The notes: generated by a model not told the origin, from the sequence alone. DNA of 64,000 nt from Flavobacterium phragmitis (GCF_900112575.1 NZ_FOMH01000004.1:157066-221065), one strand, 5' to 3'. Counted from the stretch's first letter, positions 1 through 9,083 are shown. Translations and numbers: made by a program.

Positions 1-277
1 AGTAAAATTTGCCGAAGATGAATTTTTTGTTGAAGAAAGCTTTAATGAAATCGACAGTCAGTTTACAGTAGAACAGATTCAGTATTTAATTGATGCTTTG
101 CCGGACGGCTATAAAATGGTTTTCAATTTATACGCTATTGAAGGTTACAAACACAATGAAATTGCCAAGATGTTAGGCATTAATGAAGGAACATCAAAAT
201 CGCAATTATCGCACGCTAGAAAAATGCTGCAAACACAAATTACTATTTTAAAAAAACAAGATAATGGAACCGAATAA
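1..277 (+). CDS. ECF-type RNA polymerase sigma factor, C-terminal part (5' end outside window)
   Basis: The open frame runs in from the left edge and ends at TAA 275-277. The readable 91 residues contain a sigma-70 region 4 (sigma4.2) helix-turn-helix: the ALPDGYKMVFNLY segment, then EGYKHNEIAKMLGINEGTSKSQLSHARKML, with the usual hydrophobic spacing. Region 4 recognises the -35-like element. The downstream gene starts inside this one (14-nt overlap, 264-277), so the two are translationally coupled. This is the usual arrangement of an ECF sigma factor followed by its membrane anti-sigma factor. The N-terminal region 2 is not visible, so the ECF subgroup cannot be named. Confidence 0.85.
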   Translation, partial: VKFAEDEFFVEESFNEIDSQFTVEQIQYLIDALPDGYKMVFNLYAIEGYKHNEIAKMLGINEGTSKSQLSHARKMLQTQITILKKQDNGTE

Positions 278-959
278 TTTTGAAAAGGATTTCCGTGAAA
301 AGCTAGACGAACGTAGAATTGAACCAAGTAATAAAGCTTGGGATCGATTGGACGCTATGTTGAGTGTTCAAGAAGAAAAGAAACAGCCGTCAAAGAAAAA
401 ATGGCTGTATATCGCGGCAAGTTTCATAGGTTTTTTATTGATTGGAACTTTATTTTTTAATCAAAATAAAAATGCTGTTGAAACGCCAAAAACAGTAATT
501 GTAGAAAAAGAAATCGAAAAAGAATCGGTTAAAGATCCTATTTTAAATACTGAGGATTCGGTAAAAACGGAAGTTGCTGTTTCTGAAAAACCTTCGGAAG
601 TAATTTCAAATAAGGTAGAAAAAACAAGTAATCCAATCTCAAATAAAACCAGTAAAAATGAATCAAATCAAATAGCGGAGTCTTCAATCATCAAAAACAA
701 TCAATCAACAATCAATCAAACTGTAGTTCCGGAAAATCCTCAAAAAGAAAATGTTGACCAATTATTACAAAATGCAGAAGAAAAAGTTTTGGCTCAAAGT
801 GGCGTTAAAAAAGCAAAAGTAAAAATCAATGCCAACGATTTGTTGAATCAGGTCGATGAGGAATTGGAGCTTTCATTTAGAGAAAAAGTAATTACGAAAG
901 TAAACAAAAACCTGCAGGAAGTGAAAGTTGCTATATCTAATAGAAATCAGCAAGAGTGA
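264..959 (+). CDS. Membrane-anchored probable anti-sigma factor
   Basis: A 231-residue protein with a short charged cytosolic N-terminus (about 1-46, including SNKAWDRLDAML), one hydrophobic membrane segment (about 47-65) and a long Lys/Glu/Ser/Asn-rich periplasmic part ending in a predicted helical tail. The N-terminal Trp-Asp-Arg-Leu pattern before a single membrane helix is common in proteins encoded directly after ECF sigma genes in Bacteroidota. It overlaps the sigma factor gene by 14 nt. No enzymatic motif is visible. Anti-sigma function is inferred from position and topology; it lacks an obvious zinc-binding (ZAS) motif. Confidence 0.6.
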   Translation: MEPNNFEKDFREKLDERRIEPSNKAWDRLDAMLSVQEEKKQPSKKKWLYIAASFIGFLLIGTLFFNQNKNAVETPKTVIVEKEIEKESVKDPILNTEDSVKTEVAVSEKPSEVISNKVEKTSNPISNKTSKNESNQIAESSIIKNNQSTINQTVVPENPQKENVDQLLQNAEEKVLAQSGVKKAKVKINANDLLNQVDEELELSFREKVITKVNKNLQEVKVAISNRNQQE

Positions 960-1025
960 GAATATAGAAAAAAGAATATAGAAAAAAGATTTTTAGATTC
1001 CGGAGGAACGAAGCATATTGTAGCG

Positions 1026-1041
1026 TCGGGTTTTAACCCGA
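1026..1041. repeat. Small palindrome in a dispersed intergenic repeat
   Basis: A perfect 16-bp palindrome, TCGGGTTTTAACCCGA, lies in the 169-bp gap between the anti-sigma gene and the next coding region. It is surrounded by GGAACGAAG-type text that recurs elsewhere in the window. It looks like a dispersed intergenic repeat; no T-run follows, so it is unlikely to be a terminator. Confidence 0.5.
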
Positions 1042-1128
1042 TGAAGACGGAATGAAAAATCACCATTTACAATCGATAATTATAAAATCATCAATCACTA
1101 ATCAATCATTTTAAAAAATCAATCAATC

Positions 1129-2157
1129 ATGAAAAATTTTACCATTTATTTCATTCTTTTCTTTTTCCTTTTGGTAAGTAAAGTAATGGGACAGGAAACC
1201 TTTGAATCTGAAACGAAAAGAATCGCTAATAAAATCGAGAAGATTACAAAAGAAGAAAAAGAAGCTTTAAAAGAAGAAGTTGAGGCTGTAAATGTTCAGT
1301 TGTCTGAAGGAAAGATTACGCAGGAACAGGCTGAAAAGCGTAAAAAAGAATTGGCAGAAGCAAGAGCGGTAATAATGGAAGAAAAAATTACGCTGGCTCA
1401 AAACGAACTAAACGATTTGGTTCAGAAAAAAGTAGATGGAAAAATAAAAGAAGATTCTTCTAAAGTATATATGATTCGCTGGAAATCGTATAAACATGAT
1501 AAAGATTCGATTCGAGGTGAAAAGAGAACAACTTCTCAGTTTGTTTTCGCAATGGGATTAAATAACACACTTGCTGACGGAAAACTTCAGGATTCCAATT
1601 ATAGTTTTATTGGTTCACATTTTTACGAATGGGGTTTTACTTATAATTCAAGATTAATGAAAAACGATAATCTGCTTCATGCTAAATATGGTCTTTCATT
1701 AATGTATAATAACATCCGTCCAACAAACAATCGTTCATTTGTGGTAGACGGAGACCAAACCAATTTGGTTGAAAATCCAATTCATTTAACGGAATCTCGT
1801 TTTAGAAATGTGTATTTGGTTGCTCCAGTGCATTTGGAATTCGATTTTACAAGACCAACAGAAAAAGATGGCGTAAAATATTTTAAAACCCATAAAAGTT
1901 TCCGTTTTGGAGTTGGAGGTTATGCGGGGATCAATGTAAAATCGAAACAGATTTTAAAATATGAAGAAGAAGATTTGAAATATAAAACCAGAATAAAAGG
2001 CGATTACAATGTAAATAATTTTGTTTACGGTCTGAGTTCGTATATCGGCTACAGAGAATTGAGTTTATATTTTAAATACGATTTAAATCCATTGTTTCAG
2101 GATAATTTAATCAAAGAAAATAACATTTCGTTGGGACTTCGATTAGATTTGAACTAA
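1129..2157 (+). CDS. Secreted coiled-coil / outer-membrane beta-barrel-like protein of unknown function
   Basis: A 342-residue protein with a signal peptide (about 1-21, ending VMG-Q). A highly charged Lys/Glu coiled-coil segment follows (about 25-105), and then alternating polar/aromatic strands (about 135-342) ending in LGLRLDLN, as in PorT-like outer-membrane barrels. Probably exported to the outer membrane or periplasm. It follows the sigma/anti-sigma pair in the same direction and could be controlled by it. A strong hairpin terminator follows at 2180. No family name can be given safely. Confidence 0.6.
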   Translation: MKNFTIYFILFFFLLVSKVMGQETFESETKRIANKIEKITKEEKEALKEEVEAVNVQLSEGKITQEQAEKRKKELAEARAVIMEEKITLAQNELNDLVQKKVDGKIKEDSSKVYMIRWKSYKHDKDSIRGEKRTTSQFVFAMGLNNTLADGKLQDSNYSFIGSHFYEWGFTYNSRLMKNDNLLHAKYGLSLMYNNIRPTNNRSFVVDGDQTNLVENPIHLTESRFRNVYLVAPVHLEFDFTRPTEKDGVKYFKTHKSFRFGVGGYAGINVKSKQILKYEEEDLKYKTRIKGDYNVNNFVYGLSSYIGYRELSLYFKYDLNPLFQDNLIKENNISLGLRLDLN

Positions 2158-2179
2158 AGAATTGGTCGTTTAGTTAGTG

Positions 2180-2210
2180 AAAAAAGCATCTTCAAAAGAG
2201 ATGCTTTTTT
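2180..2210 (+). terminator. Rho-independent terminator after the 342-residue protein gene
   Basis: Stem AAAAGCATCT / AGATGCTTTT with a 7-nt loop and a T-run ending at 2210. It lies 23 nt after the stop codon. Confidence 0.85.
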
Positions 2211-2286
2211 GTTTCAAAAAAGCAGCAAAATTCAAGTAGGATTTGTGTAATTTTACAGGCTCTTAATTTTAAAAATATTTTACATT

Positions 2287-4365
2287 TTGATTTCACAAAA
2301 GACTATAGATACTGTTTTTGAAACCGCTCGAGTAGAGGAGGTTATCGGCGATTTTGTGAATTTAAAACGCGCAGGAAGTAATTTCAAAGGACTGAGTCCG
2401 TTCTCAGATGAGCGCTCGCCTTCCTTCATGGTGTCACCTGCAAAAGGAATCTGGAAAGATTTTAGTACAGGAAAAGGAGGGAATTCCGTTAAATTCTTAA
2501 TGGAGCATTCACAATTTACTTATCCGGAAGCCATTCGTTATTTGGCTCGAAAATACAATATTGAAATAGAAGAAACCGAGCAGACAGATGCAGAAAAAGC
2601 AATGACGGATGTTCGCGAAAGTATGTATCTGGTTTCTGAATTTGCGGCTAAATATTTTAACGACGTACTTTTAAATAGTGAAGAAGGAAAAGCGATTGGA
2701 TACTCTTATTTCAAAGAAAGAGGATTTACAAACGAGACCATCAAAAAGTTCAATTTAGGATATTCCCCAGAAACTTGGGACGCTTTGACTAAAGAAGCCC
2801 TTGGAAAAGGATATAAATTAGAATTTTTAGAAGGTACAGGTTTAACCATTCCAAGAGAAGACCGTCCGTTTGATCGGTTTAAAGGACGCGTAATGTTCCC
2901 AATTCAAAGTATGTCGGGGCGTGTTTTGGGTTTTGGAGGACGTATTTTAACCAATGATAAAAAAGCAGCAAAATATCTGAATTCGCCTGAAAGTGAAATT
3001 TACCATAAGAGTAAAGTGCTTTACGGAATTTACCATGCTAAACAATCTATTGCCAAACAAAACAACTGTTATTTAGTTGAAGGTTATACCGATGTAATTC
3101 AGTTTAATCAGGCAGGAATTGAAAATGTGGTGGCTTCGTCCGGAACGGCTTTAACGCCGGACCAAATTCGTTTGATCAATCGTCTGACCAGAAATATAAC
3201 CGTTCTTTTTGATGGAGATGCGGCTGGTTTACGAGCATCTATTCGAGGAATCGATTTGATTTTGGAGGAAGGAATGAATGTAAGAGTCTGCTCTTTTCCT
3301 GACGGAGAAGATCCAGATAGTTTTGCTCGCAAAAATTCGCATGAGGCTTTAGTTTCTTATCTAGAAGAAAACAGCAAAGATTTTATACAGTTTAAGGCTT
3401 CTATCTTGATGGATGAAGCGAAAAACGATCCCATCAAAAAAGCCGATCTGATTCGTGATATGGTAGCAAGTATTTCAAAAATACCAGACCGTATCCAGCG
3501 TGAAGTTTATATTCAGGAATGTGCTCGAATTATGGATATTTCAGAGCAGGTTTTAGTAAGTACATTGGCACAGCTGATTCAAAAAGATCTTGCCGATGCG
3601 AACAAAAAGCAAAAGCAGGAACAAAAACCTTTTGAAGTTCATCGAAACCAACCTCCAAATGCAGGCTCATTTTCAGGAGGAGATCCGGAAGATCCAAGAA
3701 CTGGTCCGCCAGAAGGTTATGATTATCCAGGAGATTCCGGATATTATTCGCAAGAACAAAATCAAAAAGTTGATATTTTATATGGTTTCGAAAGAAAAGT
3801 TATTGAAGTTTTGCTTTTGTACGGAAGTGTAGTAGAAGATTTTGAAGATGTTTTCTTGAAAGCAGATGAAGAAGGAAATGTAAAAGAAGTTTCGGAAAAA
3901 AGACAATATAAAGTATTCGAAAAAATATATTTAAGTCTTCAGGAAGATGAGATACAGCTGTCGAATGTTTTATTTCAAAATATTTACAATAACCTTATTG
4001 ATTTTTATAATCAGAATGAGGTCTTTAGTTTAGATAAGTATTTGATGCGTTTGGAGCCTGAATTTGCTCAGGAAGTAACCAATATTTTAATGGAAGACGA
4101 AAGGTTGACTATTCATAATTGGGAAGGACAGAATATTTTTCCGAAGCAAAAAAGTGAAACAATCGAGCAGAATGTTTCGGAGACGATATTTGCGTTGCGA
4201 TGGTATTTGGTGTCTGCAATCATTGCAGAATTAAAGAATTCTCTTTTAACCAATCCGCAAGAAGACAATTCAGAAACTTTGAGCATGGTTATGGATTATT
4301 CCAAACTATTGAATAATTTTTCGAAGAAATTAGGTCGTGTAGTAGTACCTTATCACTACCAATAA
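2287..4365 (+). CDS. dnaG: DNA primase DnaG with a degenerate zinc finger
   Basis: 692 residues. Synthesises RNA primers at the replication fork. The N-terminal zinc-binding domain (1-about 100), catalytic TOPRIM core (about 255-345, with LVEGYTDV and LFDGDAAG supplying the acidic metal ligands) and a C-terminal helicase-interaction region (about 490-692) are in the normal order. The start codon is TTG (2287), which matches the conserved beginning of the family (MISQKTID). The CHC2 zinc finger keeps exact C-x2-H-x17-C-x2-C spacing at positions 37, 40, 58 and 61, but the residues are Ser, Ser, Asp and Thr, so zinc cannot be bound in the usual way. The remaining landmarks (PSF, VSPAKGIW, GKGGN) are intact. 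A bidirectional terminator follows. Confidence 0.96.
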   Translation: MISQKTIDTVFETARVEEVIGDFVNLKRAGSNFKGLSPFSDERSPSFMVSPAKGIWKDFSTGKGGNSVKFLMEHSQFTYPEAIRYLARKYNIEIEETEQTDAEKAMTDVRESMYLVSEFAAKYFNDVLLNSEEGKAIGYSYFKERGFTNETIKKFNLGYSPETWDALTKEALGKGYKLEFLEGTGLTIPREDRPFDRFKGRVMFPIQSMSGRVLGFGGRILTNDKKAAKYLNSPESEIYHKSKVLYGIYHAKQSIAKQNNCYLVEGYTDVIQFNQAGIENVVASSGTALTPDQIRLINRLTRNITVLFDGDAAGLRASIRGIDLILEEGMNVRVCSFPDGEDPDSFARKNSHEALVSYLEENSKDFIQFKASILMDEAKNDPIKKADLIRDMVASISKIPDRIQREVYIQECARIMDISEQVLVSTLAQLIQKDLADANKKQKQEQKPFEVHRNQPPNAGSFSGGDPEDPRTGPPEGYDYPGDSGYYSQEQNQKVDILYGFERKVIEVLLLYGSVVEDFEDVFLKADEEGNVKEVSEKRQYKVFEKIYLSLQEDEIQLSNVLFQNIYNNLIDFYNQNEVFSLDKYLMRLEPEFAQEVTNILMEDERLTIHNWEGQNIFPKQKSETIEQNVSETIFALRWYLVSAIIAELKNSLLTNPQEDNSETLSMVMDYSKLLNNFSKKLGRVVVPYHYQ

Positions 4366-4374
4366 AAAGAAAAA

Positions 4375-4412
4375 AAACTCTATCAATCTGAGAACAGAAT
4401 GATAGAGTTTTT
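4375..4412. terminator. Bidirectional terminator between dnaG and the NarL-type regulator gene
   Basis: Stem AAACTCTATCA / TGATAGAGTTT with A-run before and T-run after, located between two convergent genes, so it can serve both strands. Confidence 0.85.
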
Positions 4413-4455
4413 AAGTTTTTCGGCTGTCTAAGAATAGACTTCTACCGATTTAAAA

Positions 4456-5085
4456 TTAAATAATTTCTAAAGTCTTAGCTTTGTTTACTAAGTCAACTAA
4501 ATTAGTAACATTTAATTTAGTCAATAATCTTAGTTTGTAAGTACTGATCGTTTTTTCGTTCAGATTTAAGATTTTAGAGATTTCATTGTTTTTCTTTCCA
4601 TCACTTAAGTAACGTAAAACTTCAATCTCACGATTAGAAAGTTTTCTGTACAGACGCTCGCTTTTGCTTTGTTTCGCGATAAGGGCCATGTTTTTGCGTA
4701 CTGTTTCGTTGATGATGATTTTTCCTTCTTGTACTTTAATAATAGAATGTCCTAGAGTTTCTAGTTTTTCTGTTTTGTGTACATACCCGGAAACTCCTGC
4801 TTTAATTGCGTTTGGAGCGTACATTTGCTCAGCAAGATCACTAAAAATAACAATTTTTGTTTTTGGGAAATTTTTCAAAATCGATTTGATTTCGAAGATA
4901 CTAGAAAGACCTTCTAGTTCTAAATCTAAGATTAGAATGTCGATTTCCTTCGTCTGAAGGATGTCTCTAACCATTGAAAAATTGCCTACGTTGGCAACAA
5001 TTGAAATTTGATCGTGGTCTTTGAAATAAGACTTAACGCCAAAGTGCGTCACAGGATGATTGTCTGCTAGACATACTTTAATCAT
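4456..5085 (-). CDS. NarL/FixJ-type response regulator
   Basis: 209 residues. An N-terminal receiver domain has acidic residue Asp8, phospho-acceptor Asp54 (LILDLELEG) and a conserved Lys in GYVHK. It is followed by a C-terminal LuxR-type HTH (about 145-209, LSNREIEVLRYLSDGKKNNEI...). It should bind DNA on phosphorylation. No sensor kinase is nearby, so it is an orphan regulator; its partner and targets cannot be read from the sequence. It follows nadE on the same strand with a 93-nt gap. Confidence 0.9.
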   Translation of the reverse strand: MIKVCLADNHPVTHFGVKSYFKDHDQISIVANVGNFSMVRDILQTKEIDILILDLELEGLSSIFEIKSILKNFPKTKIVIFSDLAEQMYAPNAIKAGVSGYVHKTEKLETLGHSIIKVQEGKIIINETVRKNMALIAKQSKSERLYRKLSNREIEVLRYLSDGKKNNEISKILNLNEKTISTYKLRLLTKLNVTNLVDLVNKAKTLEII

Positions 5086-5178
5086 AATTTTTACCTTTTT
5101 TAGAATTGTTCATGTTTTTGGAACTGTAAAATTAATAAATAAATTCTGTAGTTTATAGCTGACAAATGTTAAAAAAAA

Positions 5179-5985
5179 TTATTTTAACGTTTTTGGTATA
5201 ATGCAGACCGGAATTGGGTCCATTTTATGCTTGTTATTGGTGTTTAATCGTTTATAAATTTCAAAGACAGATTTTTCTCTCCCTTCGAAGTCAGATGCCG
5301 TTTTTCCTGACTCCGCAGACAACATTGCCCATTCTAATTCATCATAACTTGCTCCTAATTGGTCTTCATCGGTACGATTATCTCCAAATAATCCATCTGT
5401 AGGTGCTGCTGTTAAAATTGATTGTGGAATTTCTAAAAATTCTCCCAAAGCATACACATCAGATTTCATCAAATCAGCAATCGGACTTAAATCGACACCT
5501 CCATCTCCATATTTCGTATAAAATCCTACGCCAAAATCTTCTACTTTGTTTCCAGTTCCGGCAACAAGTAAGCCATGAATTCCAGCTAAGTAATATAAAG
5601 AAGTCATTCTTAGGCGTGCTCTTGTATTCGCTAATGCTAAATTCACTTTACCTTCGTCATCTGTTTTTGGAACAGCACTTTTGAATGATTCGAAAACAGC
5701 AGTTAAGTCGGTTTGTACTTCAGAAACATTTGGAAAACGTTTTTTTAGTTGTTCAATATGTTCTTTTGCTCTATTTACTTGGCTTTCTGCCTGATGAATT
5801 GGCATTTCAACACACAAAACCTTCAGTCCAGTCTGTGCACATAAAGTTGAGGTTACAGCAGAATCTACGCCTCCTGAGATTCCAATTACAAAACCGTTTA
5901 CTTTCGCATTAGTAGCATAATTTTTTAGCCACTCTACAATATGCGTATTTACTTTTTCTGTCTGAATTGTGCTTTTTTTAGCCAT
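5179..5985 (-). CDS. nadE: NH3-dependent NAD+ synthetase
   Basis: 268 residues. Amidates nicotinate adenine dinucleotide to NAD+ with ATP and ammonia. The PP-loop SGGVDS is at residues 37-42, and the NKVEDFGVGFYTKYGDGGVDLSPIADLMKSDVY core typical of the short, glutaminase-free form is present. Length fits the ammonia-dependent class. It is divergent from gldB (100-nt gap). Confidence 0.95.
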   Translation of the reverse strand: MAKKSTIQTEKVNTHIVEWLKNYATNAKVNGFVIGISGGVDSAVTSTLCAQTGLKVLCVEMPIHQAESQVNRAKEHIEQLKKRFPNVSEVQTDLTAVFESFKSAVPKTDDEGKVNLALANTRARLRMTSLYYLAGIHGLLVAGTGNKVEDFGVGFYTKYGDGGVDLSPIADLMKSDVYALGEFLEIPQSILTAAPTDGLFGDNRTDEDQLGASYDELEWAMLSAESGKTASDFEGREKSVFEIYKRLNTNNKHKMDPIPVCIIPKTLK

Positions 5986-6014
5986 AATAGTTTAAGTTTT
6001 AAAGTACAGGGATG

Positions 6015-6022
6015 TATATTTG
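6015..6022 (+). promoter_or_regulatory. Probable -7 promoter box for gldBC
   Basis: TATATTTG matches the Bacteroidota -7 consensus TAnnTTTG, 63 nt before the gldB start. No clear -33 TTG was found at standard spacing. Confidence 0.5.
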
Positions 6023-6085
6023 CAGAATTATTTTTAAGTCCATAGTCACTTAAAATTCTGGTAACACAAATCTAATTAAAATAAA

Positions 6086-7045
6086 ATGAAATTATATCGC
6101 TTTGCAGTGGTTCTATGCCTGTTTTTTTTGTCCTGCAACCAAAAATCTAAGGTTGAAAAAGAAGTGGAAGAAATTCCTGTAGATGTTAAGGTGGAACGTT
6201 TTGATAAGGTGTTTTTTGAAACCAAACCTGAAGATCTGGCAAAGATTAAAAAACAATACCCTTTTTTCTTTCCAGCAGGGAATGATGATAATGTTTGGCT
6301 GCAAAAAATGCAGGAACCAATTTGGAGAGAAGTATATGATGAGGTGCAGAAAAAGTATAGCAATTTTGAACCTGTAAGAGAAGAATTCAACAATCTTTTT
6401 CAGCACGTAAAATATTATTTTCCAAAAACTAAAATTCCAAAAGTGATTACTGTTATTGGAGAAATGGATTATAACGCTAAGGCAATTTATGCAGATAGCC
6501 TAGTTATAGTAGCTTTGGAATTGTATTTAGGAAAAGAGCATAAGTTTTATGAGTTTCCAAATTATTTAAAACAGAATTTTGAAGAAAAACAAATTATGCC
6601 AGATGTGGTTTCTAGTTTTTCTTACCGAAATATTTCAAATTCAGTAGATAAAAGTTTGGTTTCGCAAATGATTTTCGAAGGGAAACAGCTTTATGCGAAA
6701 GATTTGCTTCTTCCAAATTATACGGATGCAGAAAAAATGGGATACACACCAGAACAAATTAAATGGTGTGAAGAAAATGAGGCCTACATGTGGCGTTATT
6801 TTGTAGAAAATGAAATGCTTTACAGTGATGATCAGAAATTGACATCAAGATTTATAGCTCCTGCACCTTTTTCTAAATTCTTTTTAGAGATTGATAACGA
6901 CTCTCCCGGCCGTGTCGGCGCTTGGATTGGATGGCAAATGGTACGTTCTTATATGAAAAACAATAGTGATGTTTCTTTGGCAGAATTATTTAAAATTGAG
7001 CCAAAAGAAATCTTCGAAAAATCAAAATATAAACCTAAGAAATAA
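6086..7045 (+). CDS. gldB: Gliding motility lipoprotein GldB
   Basis: 319 residues, with a lipoprotein signal peptide ending in lipobox L-S-C (Cys17). The mature part begins with charged residues and then VDVKVERFDKVFF and the IKKQYPFFFP motif seen at the start of GldB proteins. GldB is one of the core proteins needed for gliding motility and Type IX secretion in Flavobacterium. gldC starts on the last base of this gene's stop region (coordinate 7045), so they form a tight two-gene unit. Confidence rests on the family pattern plus adjacency to gldC. Confidence 0.93.
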   Translation: MKLYRFAVVLCLFFLSCNQKSKVEKEVEEIPVDVKVERFDKVFFETKPEDLAKIKKQYPFFFPAGNDDNVWLQKMQEPIWREVYDEVQKKYSNFEPVREEFNNLFQHVKYYFPKTKIPKVITVIGEMDYNAKAIYADSLVIVALELYLGKEHKFYEFPNYLKQNFEEKQIMPDVVSSFSYRNISNSVDKSLVSQMIFEGKQLYAKDLLLPNYTDAEKMGYTPEQIKWCEENEAYMWRYFVENEMLYSDDQKLTSRFIAPAPFSKFFLEIDNDSPGRVGAWIGWQMVRSYMKNNSDVSLAELFKIEPKEIFEKSKYKPKK

Positions 7046-7380
7046 TGGCAAATATAAACTCAGAGATTAAATTCAATATAGAATTAGATGAAAACCGTGT
7101 TCCAGAAAAATTAACTTGGAGCGCACAAGATGGCGGTGTACAAGCCGAAGAAGCAAAGGCAATTATGTTGTCAATCTGGGACAGCAAAGCAAAAGAAACC
7201 ATGCGCATCGATTTATGGACAAAAGATATGCCGGTAGACGAAATGAAGATTTTCTTTCACCAGACTTTAGTGGCAATGTCGGATACTTTTAAACGTGCAA
7301 CAGATGACGAAAAAATGTCTGACACTATGAAAGATTTCTGCGATTACTTTGCAGAGAAACTGGAGTTAACAAAACAGTAA
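7045..7380 (+). CDS. gldC: Gliding motility protein GldC
   Basis: 111 residues, no signal peptide, beginning MANINSEIKFNIELDENRVPEKLTW, then the QAEEAKAIMLSIWD and DMPVDEMK segments of GldC. GldC is a small protein encoded with GldB and enhances gliding. It directly abuts gldB, indicating co-translation. A hairpin terminator follows. Confidence 0.93.
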   Translation: MANINSEIKFNIELDENRVPEKLTWSAQDGGVQAEEAKAIMLSIWDSKAKETMRIDLWTKDMPVDEMKIFFHQTLVAMSDTFKRATDDEKMSDTMKDFCDYFAEKLELTKQ

Positions 7381-7409
7381 AAAGTTAAAAAAATAATAAA
7401 AATCAATTT

Positions 7410-7448
7410 CCAAATTCCAGTTGTAAAGCTTGGGATTTGGATTTTTTT
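7410..7448 (+). terminator. Terminator of gldBC
   Basis: Stem CCAAATTCCA / TGGGATTTGG (one G-T pair) followed by ATTTTTTT. The rest of the gap to 7591 is AT-rich with no recognised feature. Confidence 0.7.
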
Positions 7449-7591
7449 ATTCTTTTGTTTTGAAGTGAGAAAGTCATAATTTTCAGTTTATTGTCCAGTG
7501 TTAATGTTTAAATGCTGTATTTAAACAAATTTGATTTTAAATTTTAGAAAAAATGTTTAATAGGTTATTTTAGTGAAGTAAATTTTATAGT

Positions 7592-8239
7592 ATGTTGTTC
7601 CCATTTCTCGTAAGTCTTGTCGGATTGTTTTTTTTATTGGTAAACACTGTTTCTTTTTATAGAACACGAAAAGACAAAGATTCCCATTATTTTATATTAA
7701 TGGTTTATTTGATTTGTTTGTTCGTAAATGAATTATTCTGCAATATTATTGGGTTTTATGCTCCTGGATCCAATTTTTTCCTTTCACACTATTATTTCAT
7801 TTTCCAATTTATTCTTTTAAGTTTATTTTTTCGTGGTTTGTTTACAAATGCAATCTTGAAGAAAGCAATACTTTTTTTTCTGGGTTTGGTTTTAGTTTTG
7901 TTGGCTGTACAATATTATAGAACGCCCAGTCTTTATTGGGAGTTTAATTTGTTTGAAATTGGCTCAACATCGATATTACTTGTTCTGTATGCAATCATTT
8001 ATTTGTTTCAGAATTTCAAGAATATAAAATCAAACTATATTTATTTCTCTAACGGATTGATTATATATCTAGTCAGTAGTTCGACTATTTTTTTGAGCGG
8101 AAATACAGATGCTGTAATTTTTACCGAGCCATTTCTGCTTGATTTTTGGTTTTTTAATTCATTGTTTTACATCTTGTACCAATTTTTAATATTTAAAGAA
8201 TGGCAGGCTTTGAAGCATATAAAAATGACCAAATCATAA
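7592..8239 (+). CDS. Multi-pass membrane protein of unknown function
   Basis: 215 residues, about six or seven hydrophobic helices (starting at residue 1, then around 35, 65, 90, 120, 150 and 180) with short charged loops and a Lys-rich C-terminus. The topology resembles the sensory membrane modules of Bacteroidota, but no attached signalling domain is present. Function unknown. It stands alone, with a terminator directly after it. Confidence 0.65.
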   Translation: MLFPFLVSLVGLFFLLVNTVSFYRTRKDKDSHYFILMVYLICLFVNELFCNIIGFYAPGSNFFLSHYYFIFQFILLSLFFRGLFTNAILKKAILFFLGLVLVLLAVQYYRTPSLYWEFNLFEIGSTSILLVLYAIIYLFQNFKNIKSNYIYFSNGLIIYLVSSSTIFLSGNTDAVIFTEPFLLDFWFFNSLFYILYQFLIFKEWQALKHIKMTKS

Positions 8240-8261
8240 GATAATAAGTGCTGAAAAAGCA

Positions 8262-8308
8262 AAATCCAAATTCCTGAAACTTTCTTATAGTTTGGAATTT
8301 GGATTTTT
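8262..8308 (+). terminator. Terminator after the membrane protein gene
   Basis: Perfect 13-bp stem AAATCCAAATTCC / GGAATTTGGATTT with a 19-nt loop and T-run. The stem text belongs to the AATTCCAAATT repeat vocabulary used in several gaps of this window. Confidence 0.8.
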
Positions 8309-8331
8309 TTATTATTGAATATGCTCGAATA

Positions 8332-8970
8332 TTACTTTATAGATCTTTTATTTAAATCTTTAAAAATACGTTTTAAAGCACCTGTCATCAAAGCGTCTGA
8401 ATTTTTATAAAGGGTTATATTGTCTATAAGTTTATCCGACTTTTGAGTTTCCCACATTGATTTCGTGTTGCCTTTGTTGGTTATGCCTATAACTTTTTGT
8501 GAATAGATAATTTGCTGTAAATTCAAATCGTATATTTCCAACGTTACCGAGGCTTCGTTTTTCTCTGAACCATATTCGGTTTGATAAAGTTCGATAGAAG
8601 ACAATTCGCTTTTATCCTTTTTAGTCGAAATATTGATGAAGAAGTCAAAGCCCGTTCCATCTTTTAGCTCTTTTAATTTTATGCTGTTAGGATTTAAAGG
8701 AATTTTTCGAGGGATGAGTAATCCTTTTGCATCATGGATATAAGTTACTCGATCTGATACATTCTTTTTAAAGAATTTCAAGGATTGTTCAGTCAGTTTT
8801 TCTTTTGAATTTTTTGGGCAGTCCAATTCGTTTAAAAGCCATTTTCCAGAAGAAAAATCAACTCCAGTTCTTTGTCCTGTTGTAAACATAAATTGCGATG
8901 TTTGGCAGGAAGAGAATAGTAACAGAACGGAAATGCAAAGTGTAAAACAAGTTGATTTAAAATTACGCAT
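8332..8970 (-). CDS. Lipoprotein of unknown function
   Basis: 212 residues. The signal peptide has a lipobox ending FSSC (Cys22). The mature part contains alternating strands and an Ile/Val-rich segment (ASVTLEIYDLNLQQIIYSQKVIG) that suggests a periplasmic or outer-membrane-facing fold. No family recognised. It converges with the preceding membrane protein gene and has its own upstream gap of 113 nt. Confidence 0.65.
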   Translation of the reverse strand: MRNFKSTCFTLCISVLLLFSSCQTSQFMFTTGQRTGVDFSSGKWLLNELDCPKNSKEKLTEQSLKFFKKNVSDRVTYIHDAKGLLIPRKIPLNPNSIKLKELKDGTGFDFFINISTKKDKSELSSIELYQTEYGSEKNEASVTLEIYDLNLQQIIYSQKVIGITNKGNTKSMWETQKSDKLIDNITLYKNSDALMTGALKRIFKDLNKRSIK

Positions 8971-9038
8971 AGGTTAAGTTTGATTCGGTTCAAATATAAC
9001 CTAAAAAATATTTTGTTTAAGATTTTTCCCTAAAATAA

Positions 9039-9065
9039 AAATTCCAATCATTACGATTGGAATTT
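9039..9065 (-). terminator. Terminator of the hydrolase-engB unit
   Basis: Perfect 11-bp stem AAATTCCAATC / GATTGGAATTT with a 5-nt loop. On the minus strand it is followed by TTTTATTTTA. It lies 19 nt after the engB stop. Confidence 0.75.
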
Positions 9066-9083
9066 CTCTATTTGGAATTTAGC

